Source of the DNA: Flavobacterium phragmitis
Lineage (GTDB): Bacteria > Bacteroidota > Bacteroidia > Flavobacteriales > Flavobacteriaceae
DNA length: 64,000 nucleotides
Assembly (NCBI RefSeq): GCF_900112575.1
Contig: NZ_FOMH01000009.1
Coordinates: 47,289 to 111,288 of the forward strand
Direction: 5' to 3'
The position numbers and the translations under genes were made by a program. This document shows, piece by piece, positions 9,401 through 17,922 of this stretch. Below the pieces are notes generated by a model. It had not been told where the DNA came from. It was given only the letters and a program-made list of their open reading frames with translations, and did no database searches. How positions within the stretch are numbered: position 1 is the first letter of the stretch; every line of letters starts with the position of its first letter.

Positions 9401-11535
9401 GTGGTGTTTCAAATGCATTATCGGGAACAAACCTGACTACCACTGTAAATGGAATTTCGGGTACAGCTTTAGACCTAAGCCCGATTTTGGCATCGGGAAC
9501 TACAAATGCTTTGAGTCTTTCAGGAAATACATTGACATCGAATGTAAACGGAGTTTCATCCACTTCTGATGCTGTGAGCGGAGTTTCGAATGCATTATCA
9601 GGAACAAGTTTGACGACGACAGTAAACGGCGTTGCGAGCACGGCTTTGGATTTAAGCCCGATTCTGGCTTCGGGCACTACGAATTCTTTGAGTCTATCAG
9701 GAAATACATTGACTTCGAATGTAAACGGAGTTTCAGTTACTTCTGATGCTGTTAGCGGGGTTTCGAATGCATCAACAGTGAATACAGCCACAGTTACGGT
9801 TAACGGCATCACAAGTTCGGGCGCTCCGATTGTCAATACAAACGAAACCTCATTATCAGGAACAAGTTTGACGACGACAGTAAACGGCGTTGCGAGCACG
9901 GCTTTGGATTTAAGTCCGATTCTGGCTTCTGGAACTACAAACGCTTTGAGTCTTGCTGGAAATACATTGACTTCGAATGTAAACGGAGTTTCAGTGACTT
10001 CAGATGCAGTGAGCGGTGTTTCGAATTCAAGTTCAGCCAATTCTTTAAATACGACAGTAAATGGAATAACAGGAACAGGAGTGAACATTATTAATAGTAA
10101 CACATTAACTGCCACAAATGGAAATTTGGTCTCAACTGTAAACGGAGTAGCGACAACACCGGCAGTTCCTGTTTTAATATCTGCAGGTAATGGATTAACT
10201 GCAACGAATGGCAATGTGCAATTAGGGGGAACATTAACAATACCAACAGCAATTGCAACAACAGTAACAAATACTTTCGCGATTACTGGACTTCCAACAG
10301 GAACTCCATCAGATAGACTTGTAGCTATTGACGCTTCAAGTGGGATTTTCAAAACAGTAACGCAATCAATGTGGTCTACAATAGGTAACGCAACTACAAC
10401 TCCAGCTACTAATTTCATTGGAACTACAGATGACCAGTATTTGATGTTCAAGGTTAATAATACTGTATCGGGTATGGTTAGCACCGCAGCTATTGGAAAA
10501 TCAAATACTTCTTTAGGCTATAGGACACTATCTAATTGGTCAACTACTCCGGTTGCGCAACAAGGCTTTGAAAATACGGCTTTCGGAAACAGTGCTTTGG
10601 CTGTTGGTGGTACTGCTAACGATAATACGGCTTTTGGTTATGCAGCTTTGAGTAAAGCAACAGGGTCTAGTTTTTCTGGTAACACAGCGGTTGGTGCTCT
10701 AGCGCTCGGAAATGCTAATAGTACCACTCTTTTAGGACGTAATACAGCTGTAGGTTATTTATCACTTGGAGATAATACAACAGGTTCCTATAATACAGCT
10801 TTGGGGGCAAGTTCTCTGAATCATAATTTAACAGGAGGATACAATACAGCATTAGGTAACCTAACGCTTCAAAACAATTCTACAGGTAATTATAATGTAG
10901 CAATTGGTGATAGTGCAGGTATACTTAATACTAGTGGTAGCAGCAACATATTAATTGGTGGTGGGGCTTCCGGTATTAATGTTGATGCTTCTTCAGTCAC
11001 TGTAAGCAACGAAATGAACATAGGCAATACTTTGTTTGGTACAGGTATAAATAACACTATTGCCTCGTTACTGGGTAAGATTGGTATAAATACAAATGCT
11101 CCAACAGCTGTACTGGATGTTAATGGAGTTGCCCGTGTACGTACTTTGCCAACAGGTGCCTCAACAGACAATATCGTTACTGCTGATGCAAATGGCAATT
11201 TAAGAATCGTTGCTCCAGTAAGCAGTATTTTAAACACGATGAATATTGTGCGAAGAACGGCTGATTACACTGTGGATCCTACAACAGATAATGTGATATT
11301 AATTGATGCAGCTTCGAATAATGTCACCATTACACTTCCTTCTGGTGTAGCTGTAGGAAGGGTATTCATTATAAAGCGTGTCGACAGTTTTGCAGCTAAC
11401 ACGGTTACGATCACATTTGCAGGCGCAAGTGCTGCGGTTAATGAAACAGATACATTCATTTCAGTTGATATCAAAACTGCTTACCAGATAATTACCGATG
11501 GAAGCGATAAATGGCAAACGATTTCAAAGTTCTAA
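6499..11535 (+). CDS. giant repeat-rich secreted fibre/adhesin-like protein
   Basis: This 1678-aa secreted protein has a signal peptide ending in IYSQ. The N-terminal module (about 20-95: VGIGTPVPNASSQLEV to YYYWFDNKW) is shared with the 11877 gene. From about residue 200 to 1180 there are twelve LDLSPI-centred units: the full unit is 86 aa (258 bp) and two lack a 26-27-aa segment. The core phrases are TTTVNGVASTALDLSPI, LSGNTLTSNVNGVS and VTVNGITSSGAPIVNTNET. The C-terminal third has YadA-like head repeats (NTAxGxxAL), a GKIGINTNAPTAVLDVNG module typical of tail-fibre-like proteins, and a final beta domain. Composition is Ser, Thr, Asn and Gly rich with no Cys in the mature part. Trimeric fibre assembly and adhesion are inferred. 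No T9SS sorting domain is visible, so its export route is unclear. Confidence 0.8.
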   Translation: MKNKLLCIFIFLGSFTIYSQVGIGTPVPNASSQLEVVATNRGVLIPRINLTASTDTSTITSGNVNSLLVFNTATVADIKPGYYYWFDNKWNRIVVSGETAVPAGSVIYNSVNQTFSYIDNSGNSQIIDFSTIVKANETITTQIQNTTTGAITYTNEAGNSTISQVVSANAGNLLKVGSDGGAMLDVSSIPVGSTTVSNASNANTATVTVNGITSSGAPIVNLNEISLSGTSLTTIVNGVSSTALDLSPILASGTTNTLSLAGNTLTSNVNGVSSTSDAVSGVSNASNVNTSTVTVNGITSSGAPIVNTNVTSLSGTSLTTTVNGVASTALDLSPILASGTTNALSLSGNTLTSNVNGVSVTSDAVSGVSNASTANTLNTTVNGITGADVNIINTNETSLSGTSLTTTVNGVASTALDLSPILASGTTNALSLSGNTLTSNVNGVSVTSDAVSGVSNASTANTLNTTVNGITGADVNIINTNETSLSGTSLTTTVNGVASTALDLSPIISAGTTNALSLSGNTLTSNVNGVSVTSDAVSGVSNASTVNTSTVTVNGITSSGAPIVNTNETSLSGTNLTTSVNGVASTALDLSPILASGTTNALSLSGNTLTSNVNGVSVTSDAVSGVSNASTVNTSTVTVNGITSSGAPIVNTNETSLSGTNLTTTVNGVSSTALDLSPILASGTTNSLSLSGNTLTSNVNGVSVTSDAVSGVSNASTVNTATVTVNGITSSGAPIVNTNETSLSGTSLTTTVNGVASTALDLSPILASGTTNALSLSGNTLTSNVNGVSVTSDAVSGVSNASTGNTATVTVNGITSSGAPIVNTNETSLTGASLTTTVNGVASTALDLSPILASGTTNALSLSGNTLTSNVNGVSVTSDAVSGVSNASTVNTSTVTVNGITSSGAPIVNTNETSLSGTSLTTTVNGVASTALDLSPILASGTTNALSLSGNTLTSNVNGVSATSDAVSGVSNALSGTNLTTTVNGISGTALDLSPILASGTTNALSLSGNTLTSNVNGVSSTSDAVSGVSNALSGTSLTTTVNGVASTALDLSPILASGTTNSLSLSGNTLTSNVNGVSVTSDAVSGVSNASTVNTATVTVNGITSSGAPIVNTNETSLSGTSLTTTVNGVASTALDLSPILASGTTNALSLAGNTLTSNVNGVSVTSDAVSGVSNSSSANSLNTTVNGITGTGVNIINSNTLTATNGNLVSTVNGVATTPAVPVLISAGNGLTATNGNVQLGGTLTIPTAIATTVTNTFAITGLPTGTPSDRLVAIDASSGIFKTVTQSMWSTIGNATTTPATNFIGTTDDQYLMFKVNNTVSGMVSTAAIGKSNTSLGYRTLSNWSTTPVAQQGFENTAFGNSALAVGGTANDNTAFGYAALSKATGSSFSGNTAVGALALGNANSTTLLGRNTAVGYLSLGDNTTGSYNTALGASSLNHNLTGGYNTALGNLTLQNNSTGNYNVAIGDSAGILNTSGSSNILIGGGASGINVDASSVTVSNEMNIGNTLFGTGINNTIASLLGKIGINTNAPTAVLDVNGVARVRTLPTGASTDNIVTADANGNLRIVAPVSSILNTMNIVRRTADYTVDPTTDNVILIDAASNNVTITLPSGVAVGRVFIIKRVDSFAANTVTITFAGASAAVNETDTFISVDIKTAYQIITDGSDKWQTISKF
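7150..10070 (+). repeat. twelve tandem 258-bp (and shorter) coding repeats
   Basis: The DNA encoding the central part of the giant fibre protein is a tandem array of twelve units. The unit length is 258 bp, with two shorter units of about 180 bp near 9.4-9.6 kb. Copies are nearly identical over long stretches, with synonymous differences scattered among them. This points to recent amplification and gene conversion. Alternating unit types (STVNTSTVTV versus STANTLNTTV linkers) are visible. Boundaries are approximate. Confidence 0.85.
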
Positions 11536-11876
11536 TAGGGGAATAGTGTTTCATGAGGTTGGTAATCTATTGATTTTATAAGATTTGACCCTCTACGCCT
11601 TTAAATGTTTTTGCATATAATGATAGCAGAAAACACGTTCCTTTAAAGCCTATTTTAGAAATTATTTGCTTGCTAATTTGTGAGAAAAAAAACATAAAAA
11701 AAAGTTTTTCATAATCTTTAAGAGATTTAACACATAAGAAACAATGTCTTAATCTGATATTTTAAAAATGTTTGGTGGTAAAAATATACCTCATTCTAAA
11801 CGGAAATTTACACTTTCTAAAACACTACTAGCAAAGATAATTTAACATTAGATTTTTAGAATTAAATTTAATCAAG
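11536..11876. other. 341-bp intergenic region, nothing identified
   Basis: This is AT-rich spacer between two fibre genes. I see no ORF, strong hairpin or clear TAnnTTTG promoter in it. It presumably holds the promoter of the collagen-like gene. Confidence 0.5.
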
Positions 11877-13118
11877 ATGAACTTAAAACTACCTAAGAGG
11901 TCATTATTTATTCTTATAACTTTTATTATAAGTTTTTTAGGCCATGCTCAAGTAGGAGTTGGAACACTGACTCCTGACGATTCAGCACAATTGGATGTAA
12001 CTGCTACAAATAAAGGTTTACTCATTCCTAGACTATCTTTAATACAAACCACTAATCAAAGTCCGGTTACAGGTGCCATTACAAATAGCTTGTTAGTCTA
12101 TAATACAGCTACAGTAAATGATGTAACTCCGGGTTTCTATTATTGGCAGACTGATAAGTGGGTTAGATTAATAGGAAAAAGCGATCCTGTTATATTTAAT
12201 GAAACACTCACTACTCTGACCTATGATGCCAATACCAACAGATTAACCTACAAAGATGAAAACGGCACTTCCAATGTTTTGCAATTGGTTGGACAAGCAG
12301 GACCAGTAGGACCAGCCGGACCGCAGGGACCTCCAGGAATAGCTGGAAATAATGGAGCAAAAGGAGATAAAGGAGATAAAGGAGATACTGGAGCACAAGG
12401 TGTTCCAGGAAAAGACGGAGCAGCTGGAGCACAAGGGGGCATAGGCTTAATTGTTGACGGAACTAATACAACAGTAACCGGTTCTGGAACAACGACAGAT
12501 CCTTATAAAATCAATGCACCTTCAATGCCTGCTGCAACGGTATCCAACACTTCTGCAGGAAACCTTTTAAACACTACTGTAAATGGTGTTACTGGACCCA
12601 ATGTAACTATAATCAACAGCAACACTTTAACAGCGGTAGATGGAAATTTAGTCTCCACTGTAAACGGCGTAGCATCCGCAGCATCCGTTCCTGTGCTAAT
12701 TACGGCAGACAATGGTTTAACCGCAGCCAACGGCAAGGTACAATTAGGAGGAAGTTTAACCCAACCTACTACCATAACTACGGATATCGCCAATACTTTG
12801 GCTCTTAACGGCTTGCAGCAGGGGACTCCATCAGGTGAATTACTTACGGTGGAGCCTACTACAGGCGTTGTCAAAAAAATAAGCATGAACCAGTTGACAG
12901 GGGTTATAAAACAGGAGTTGGCTGCTGTCGGTGGACAGAAGGATTTTCCTACTCCACTGCCTATCACCTCTTTAGATAAAATACAAGTTTACAGAAACGG
13001 AGTAGAAATAAATTTTACCGCAACCACAGGAACTTCCCAATTAACACTGCAATTGTATGCTGATACCAATGGAGCATGTTTGGAAGGTGATGAAATAAAA
13101 ATTTACCAATGGAAGTAA
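11877..13118 (+). CDS. secreted collagen-like fibre protein
   Basis: This 413-aa secreted protein has a signal peptide ending GHAQ. The first 85 mature residues (VGVGTLTPDDSAQLDV to YYWQTDKW) align by eye with the start of the giant fibre protein upstream. Residues 139-189 are an uninterrupted collagen-like run of 17 Gly-X-Y triplets, including GPP, GAK and GDK. After it comes the NTLTAVDGNLVSTVNGVA module, also found in the 6499 and 14279 proteins. The C-terminus (KIQVYRNGVEI to GDEIKIYQWK) resembles that of the next gene. Bacterial collagen-like repeats form trimers, so this is probably a stalk of a trimeric surface fibre. The function is not known. Confidence 0.8.
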   Translation: MNLKLPKRSLFILITFIISFLGHAQVGVGTLTPDDSAQLDVTATNKGLLIPRLSLIQTTNQSPVTGAITNSLLVYNTATVNDVTPGFYYWQTDKWVRLIGKSDPVIFNETLTTLTYDANTNRLTYKDENGTSNVLQLVGQAGPVGPAGPQGPPGIAGNNGAKGDKGDKGDTGAQGVPGKDGAAGAQGGIGLIVDGTNTTVTGSGTTTDPYKINAPSMPAATVSNTSAGNLLNTTVNGVTGPNVTIINSNTLTAVDGNLVSTVNGVASAASVPVLITADNGLTAANGKVQLGGSLTQPTTITTDIANTLALNGLQQGTPSGELLTVEPTTGVVKKISMNQLTGVIKQELAAVGGQKDFPTPLPITSLDKIQVYRNGVEINFTATTGTSQLTLQLYADTNGACLEGDEIKIYQWK

Positions 13119-13286
13119 AAATAAACTAGCATTAATTAAAAAATAATTTTAACCAATTAAAAATATATGAAATGAAACAGAAAAAATAAAAAATAGAATG
13201 TTTTTTAAATATTCAGAATAAACAACAGTAACCATAAATATTAACAAATTTCAATCATTAAAAATAATACAATTAAAAAAAGCAAC

Positions 13287-14018
13287 ATGAAAACAATTAA
13301 AAAGGGAATGCTTGCCTTAGTGGCAGTTCTAGGATTCGGTCTAAGCGCACAGGCACAAAACACAACTACCGACGTAACAAAACAAGCGGCTGTAGCTGCA
13401 CCAGGAGCGACAGTATCACTAGGTGGTTCTGTTAGGGTAATTGACAATAAGGGAACTGTTAAGTATTTGCAGGTACAAAACGGGCTTACACAAATTACAA
13501 ATACTAATGCCGCTGGCAATATTGTTACCACATGGCAATTAGGAGGTGCATTAACTGATCACACTTATATTGACGCAGCAGGCAAAATATTTGCACTTGA
13601 TGGAATTAAGTTAGTAACTAACGATATGACTCCAGGTACTTCGGTTAACATAGGAGAAGGATCTAGTCACACTGGAACTACAACAGGTGCTGATCCCTAT
13701 GCATTCTTAGTACGTAACGAGGTTACGGGTGAAACCATGAAGTTGTTACCATCTCAATTAGTTAAAACTGGTTCAGCAATGGTAGCTGTTACAACTGCTG
13801 GTACAAGTGTGGATAGTTTAGATTCTACAAGTAATCTAGGCTTTTTGCCATCTGATGTTACTAAAGTATCTGTATATCGTAACGGTGCTAAATTATTGGC
13901 GGGTACAGACTATACATTAACAGCTGGCAAATTAACAGTTAATGGTACAGGTGGTGCAGATCCAGAAGATTATTCTCTTATGACAAGTGATAAAATCGAA
14001 GTTCAATGGATTAACTAA
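13287..14018 (+). CDS. secreted fibre-companion protein of unknown function
   Basis: This 243-aa protein has a clear signal peptide (LSAQAQ, cleavage near residue 23). I do not recognise a named family. The segment VRVIDNKGTVKYLQV resembles the start of the mature 14279 protein (RAVDNKGTIIYV). The end, VSVYRNGAKLL to SDKIEVQWIN, resembles the end of the 11877 protein, which suggests a shared C-terminal beta domain. Like its neighbours it is Thr, Gly and Asn rich and predicted to be all-beta. It lies between two fibre genes in the same direction, so a part in the same surface structure is inferred. Confidence 0.7.
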   Translation: MKTIKKGMLALVAVLGFGLSAQAQNTTTDVTKQAAVAAPGATVSLGGSVRVIDNKGTVKYLQVQNGLTQITNTNAAGNIVTTWQLGGALTDHTYIDAAGKIFALDGIKLVTNDMTPGTSVNIGEGSSHTGTTTGADPYAFLVRNEVTGETMKLLPSQLVKTGSAMVAVTTAGTSVDSLDSTSNLGFLPSDVTKVSVYRNGAKLLAGTDYTLTAGKLTVNGTGGADPEDYSLMTSDKIEVQWIN

Positions 14019-14054
14019 TTAATCGCTCAGAAAGCAATAATTAGAGTAATATTC

Positions 14055-14105
14055 AATCACTTTTATCTCTCTGCCTATTGTAAGGCAAGAGAGGTAAAAG
14101 TGATT
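14055..14105. terminator. long stem-loop after the 13287 gene
   Basis: AATCACTTTTATCTCTCTGCC and GGCAAGAGAGGTAAAAGTGATT pair over about 21 bp with two mismatches. There is no following T-run, so this may be a transcript 3'-end stabiliser or processing site rather than a classical terminator. Confidence 0.55.
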
Positions 14106-14278
14106 ATAAAAAGTAATACTAAATTGATTTCCAATTATAAAATTAACTGTTCAGTTTGCCTTATAAATGATTTTTTGAATGCGTCTAGCGTTTTTTTCGT
14201 AGAATATCATCGGGTGTTTTCAGTGTTGTTAGTGTAAATAGAAATAGGGGTGCTCTAAAAAAAATATATTCCAAGTAA

Positions 14279-17200
14279 ATGATTAAAAAAATGAATAAGT
14301 ATTTAATAATATTGTTGTCTCTTTTATTCCCTTGTATGCTTTTGGCTCAGAACAAGGGCATAAGAGCGGTTGATAATAAGGGTACAATTATTTATGTAGA
14401 TCCAAGCAAATGGTTTGAGAAAGAATCTAATCTATTTAATAAAAACACCAACGGAAATGTAGCCATAGGGTTAGATCCGGAAAATGTTCCTTCGTTGTTC
14501 AATTCCCGCTTGTATATCAGTAATGCGAATAGCAACGGCGCAACACCTGTATTAAAATTGGATACACCTTTTGACGGAGAATTGACTGACGATTTGCTTA
14601 CATGGAATCCAAGTGACTTTTCAGTTAGAAAAATTGCTATTAGTACATTGTCGACAAATGACTGGCATATATTGGGTAACGCTGGAACTGATCCTAGCAA
14701 TAATTTTATTGGAACAACCGATGATCAACCTCTTATATTTAAGATAAATAATCAGCAATCAGGTGCTTTGACCAGTGTTTTTAGTGGAGCAAACACTTCT
14801 TTCGGCCATTATTCATTGCAAAATCCCGACGTAGCGGGTGGCGGAAGAAACAATTCGGCATTTGGGGCAGGCGCTTTGATACTTAATTCAACAGGTGCGA
14901 ACAATACAGCTATGGGAGTTACCGCACTTCAGAATAACAGCACAGGCGGGAATAATACAGCTATAGGGATGAACAGTATGTCAAATAACATCGCAGGAAG
15001 TGATAATACCGCTATGGGAGCTTTGGCACTATTCGGGAGTACTGCTGGCTCTGGCAATACTACCATTGGCGCATCTGCAGGATATAATGTTTCAGGCAAC
15101 TACAATACGCTGATTGGTTTAAAATCTGGTCTAAGTATTACGTCCGGTACAAATAATACTGTAATAGGAGGAAGCTCAGCTGGAGACATCAGTGTTTCTG
15201 CAGCTAATGCCAGTCACGAACTAAACATTGGAAATGCCTTATATGGTACTGGAATTAATAACGCTGCCGGGGCAAATACAGGTAAAATAGGTATAAACAC
15301 TAATGATCCTCAGGCACAATTAGACGTAAACGGACAAGCTAGAGTACGTAATCTACCAGCAGGTACAACAACAGACAAAATTGTTACGGCTGATACAGAT
15401 GGTAATTTAAGAACTCTTTTGCCTGCAGATTTAGTTCCTGCTACAATCAATACTCTAACAGCCACAAACGGAAATTTAATATCAACTGTAAACGGTGTAG
15501 CAACAACACCAGCAGTTCCTGTACTTATTTCAGCAAACAATGGCTTAACTTCTACTAATGGCAATGTGCAATTGGGTGGTACATTGACACTGCCAGCGAC
15601 AACAATAACTACAGATGCTACACATACTTTGGCGATTTCGGGGTTGCAAACGGTTACCGCACCTACTACAACAGATAATTTGGTAACAGCAGATCCTACT
15701 AGCGGTGTCTTACATCAAAGAACAGTAGCAGATGCGGTTGGCAGTATTGCCTGGCTGACATCAGGAAATTTAGGTACAAATCCTACGACTAACTTTTTGG
15801 GAACTAAAGATGACAACGCTTTAATGTTTCGTGTTAAAAACATAAAATCGGGTATATTATCAAATAATGGTCCTACGGCTTTTGGTTTTCAGGCTTTGTT
15901 AAATTCTAATGGTACTAACAATACGGCTTTTGGTTATAATACCTTAACTGGTATGAACAGCGGTACAAGTAATGTTGCAGTAGGATATTTTGCTTTACGA
16001 TACAATAATGGTGGTAATTATAATACTGCTATGGGAGTTAACGCGCTGGGAAGTAATACTACAGGAAACCAAAATATAGCAATAGGTAATGATGCATTAA
16101 AAGGCATCAGCACATCTACAGGCAATATTGCCATTGGTTATCAAGCAGGAGCCAACCAAACTTCGGGAGGCTCAAACATTATAATTGGTAATACAATAGA
16201 TGCGGCATCTCTTACTGGAGCTAACCAACTAAATATTGGCAACACTTTGTTTGGTACGGGTATGAATGGCTCAATAGGTGGAGGCAAAATAGGTATTAAT
16301 ACCACTCCATCTGTAGAACTTGATGTAAATGGACAAGCAAAAGTAAGTAATTTGCCAACAGGTGCACCAACAGACAAAATCGTTACTGCTGATGCAAGTG
16401 GTAATTTAAGAACCCTTTTGCCTGCAGATTTAGTTCCTGCTACAATCAATAGTCTAACAGCCACAAACGGAAATTTAATATCAACTGTAAACGGTGTAGC
16501 AACAACACCAGCAGTTCCTGTACTTATTTCAGCAAACAATGGCTTAACTTCTACTAATGGCAATGTGCAATTAGGAGGAACATTGACAACACCTACTACA
16601 ATAAATACCAACAGCAATAGTTTTGCAATTAGTAACTTGCCAGTTGGAGCACCATCAGATAGACTTGTAGCTATTGACCCTTCAAGCGGGATTTTAAAAA
16701 CCGTTACACAGGCAATGTGGTCTACAACAGGTAATGGTGGTACCAATGGCGGTACTAATTTTTTAGGTACTACCGATAATAATTACCTTAGTTTTAAGGT
16801 GAATAATAACATAGCTGGAATGATTGCTACTAACACCAAAGGTAATTCTAATGTTAGTTTAGGATATCAAACAATTAACAGCTATACTGGTACTACACCC
16901 TACAATGGTGCAGAAAATACAGCAATTGGGACCTTGGCATTGAATGCAGGCGGCACTGCAAGCGATAATACTGCTCTTGGCTATGGTGCTTTATACAAAG
17001 GAACATCAAGTGCCAATACAGCAGTAGGTGCATTGGCATTGAACAATTACACTACTTCTTCGCCTAGTGTTAGTGCTGGTTGGAATACAGCTGTGGGTTA
17101 TCTTGCAATATCAGGTCAAAGTTCCAACACAGTTCCTGTTACAGGTGCTTATAACAATGCTATGGGCGCAAGTGCACTTCATGATAATACTTCAGGTTCA

Positions 17201-17890
17201 GGCAATATAGCCATTGGATATAATGCTTTGTCGATCAATTCAACCGGAAACTACAATGTAGCTATAGGTCATAATGTTGGTTCAACTGGAGCAATGGGCA
17301 CGGGCACGGGCAATAATAACATAATTATTGGTGGTGTAGGAGGCGCTACTCCAATCAATGTTAATCCTTCTGCAGTAAATGCCAACAACGAACTGAACAT
17401 TGGTAACACCTTGTTTGGTATAAATATAAATAAAGCTATAGGTTCAGGTAACATCGGTATCAATAATAGAGCACCGGCATATACTTTGGATGTAACAGGA
17501 GATATTAATGCAAGTGGTTCTGTTCGTGCATCAGGTTTGGCATTAACATCGGATATACGTTACAAAAAGAATATCAGTACCATACAAAATCCGTTATCTC
17601 TTATTAATTCGTTGCGTGGTACACAATATGAGTTTAAAGTAAATGAGTTCCCAGACAGGAAATTTAGCAACGAAAAACAATTGGGAGTAATTGCTCAGGA
17701 GGTAGAAAAGGTATTGCCCGAATTGGTAACTACCGATAAAGATGGTTATAAAGCTGTAAACTATATTGGCTTGGTGCCCATATTAATAGAAGGTGTAAAA
17801 GCACAACAAACAGAAATTGAAGACCTAAAATCTGAAGTAGAAACATTAAAAAAACAAATGCAGGAAATTAAAGATTTATTGAATAAGTAG
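14279..17890 (+). CDS. YadA-like fibre with C-terminal peptidase S74 auto-chaperone
   Basis: This 1203-aa secreted protein has a signal peptide near residues 5-23 (MLLAQ); ATG 14279 and ATG 14291 are both possible starts. Three head regions each begin with an NFxGTxDxxxLxFKVNN-type motif (near 140, 510 and 830) and continue with many NTAxGxxAL, left-handed beta-roll repeats as in YadA-type adhesins. They are separated by GKIGIN...LDVNG modules. From about 1085 there is a peptidase S74 (endosialidase-type intramolecular chaperone) domain. S1091 and K1096 in TSDIRYKKNI match the catalytic Ser/Lys spacing for self-cleavage. It ends with a coiled coil (about 1165-1200). In phage tail spikes this domain directs trimerisation and then cuts itself off. 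A 32-bp gap links it to the T9SS-tagged gene. Confidence 0.85.
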   Translation: MIKKMNKYLIILLSLLFPCMLLAQNKGIRAVDNKGTIIYVDPSKWFEKESNLFNKNTNGNVAIGLDPENVPSLFNSRLYISNANSNGATPVLKLDTPFDGELTDDLLTWNPSDFSVRKIAISTLSTNDWHILGNAGTDPSNNFIGTTDDQPLIFKINNQQSGALTSVFSGANTSFGHYSLQNPDVAGGGRNNSAFGAGALILNSTGANNTAMGVTALQNNSTGGNNTAIGMNSMSNNIAGSDNTAMGALALFGSTAGSGNTTIGASAGYNVSGNYNTLIGLKSGLSITSGTNNTVIGGSSAGDISVSAANASHELNIGNALYGTGINNAAGANTGKIGINTNDPQAQLDVNGQARVRNLPAGTTTDKIVTADTDGNLRTLLPADLVPATINTLTATNGNLISTVNGVATTPAVPVLISANNGLTSTNGNVQLGGTLTLPATTITTDATHTLAISGLQTVTAPTTTDNLVTADPTSGVLHQRTVADAVGSIAWLTSGNLGTNPTTNFLGTKDDNALMFRVKNIKSGILSNNGPTAFGFQALLNSNGTNNTAFGYNTLTGMNSGTSNVAVGYFALRYNNGGNYNTAMGVNALGSNTTGNQNIAIGNDALKGISTSTGNIAIGYQAGANQTSGGSNIIIGNTIDAASLTGANQLNIGNTLFGTGMNGSIGGGKIGINTTPSVELDVNGQAKVSNLPTGAPTDKIVTADASGNLRTLLPADLVPATINSLTATNGNLISTVNGVATTPAVPVLISANNGLTSTNGNVQLGGTLTTPTTINTNSNSFAISNLPVGAPSDRLVAIDPSSGILKTVTQAMWSTTGNGGTNGGTNFLGTTDNNYLSFKVNNNIAGMIATNTKGNSNVSLGYQTINSYTGTTPYNGAENTAIGTLALNAGGTASDNTALGYGALYKGTSSANTAVGALALNNYTTSSPSVSAGWNTAVGYLAISGQSSNTVPVTGAYNNAMGASALHDNTSGSGNIAIGYNALSINSTGNYNVAIGHNVGSTGAMGTGTGNNNIIIGGVGGATPINVNPSAVNANNELNIGNTLFGININKAIGSGNIGINNRAPAYTLDVTGDINASGSVRASGLALTSDIRYKKNISTIQNPLSLINSLRGTQYEFKVNEFPDRKFSNEKQLGVIAQEVEKVLPELVTTDKDGYKAVNYIGLVPILIEGVKAQQTEIEDLKSEVETLKKQMQEIKDLLNK
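15402..15589 (+). repeat. 188-bp coding repeat, copy 1
   Basis: This segment of the 14279 gene is almost identical in DNA to 16401-16588, including third codon positions. It codes for NLRTLLPADLVPATIN followed by the LTATNGNLISTVNGVA module. Such identity implies recent duplication or gene conversion. Confidence 0.85.
16401..16588 (+). repeat. 188-bp coding repeat, copy 2
   Basis: This is the second copy of the segment at 15402-15589, about 1 kb downstream in the same gene, with only a few differences. Confidence 0.85.
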
Positions 17891-17922
17891 TAAAAGGATT
17901 TGTTAACGCAAAATAGTAAATC

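Noticed and set aside
7150..10070. CRISPR array suggested by regular repeats
   Set aside because: The repeats are 258-bp coding units without unique spacers, and no cas genes are present.
6987..10484. Minus-strand frame of 1165 codons opposite the giant fibre gene
   Set aside because: It mirrors the repeat unit of the sense gene, has no signal, domain or start context, and exists because repeated sense codons exclude stops in this frame. The sense gene has a signal peptide and recognised modules.
12211..12442. Minus-strand frames opposite the collagen-like region
   Set aside because: Pro- and Leu-rich frames opposite Gly-X-Y codons are expected shadows; the sense strand encodes the signal peptide and collagen triplets.
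14279..17890. Prophage tail-fibre remnant
   Set aside because: Despite the S74 domain there are no capsid, tail, lysis or integrase genes nearby. The signal peptide and shared modules tie it to the neighbouring secreted proteins.
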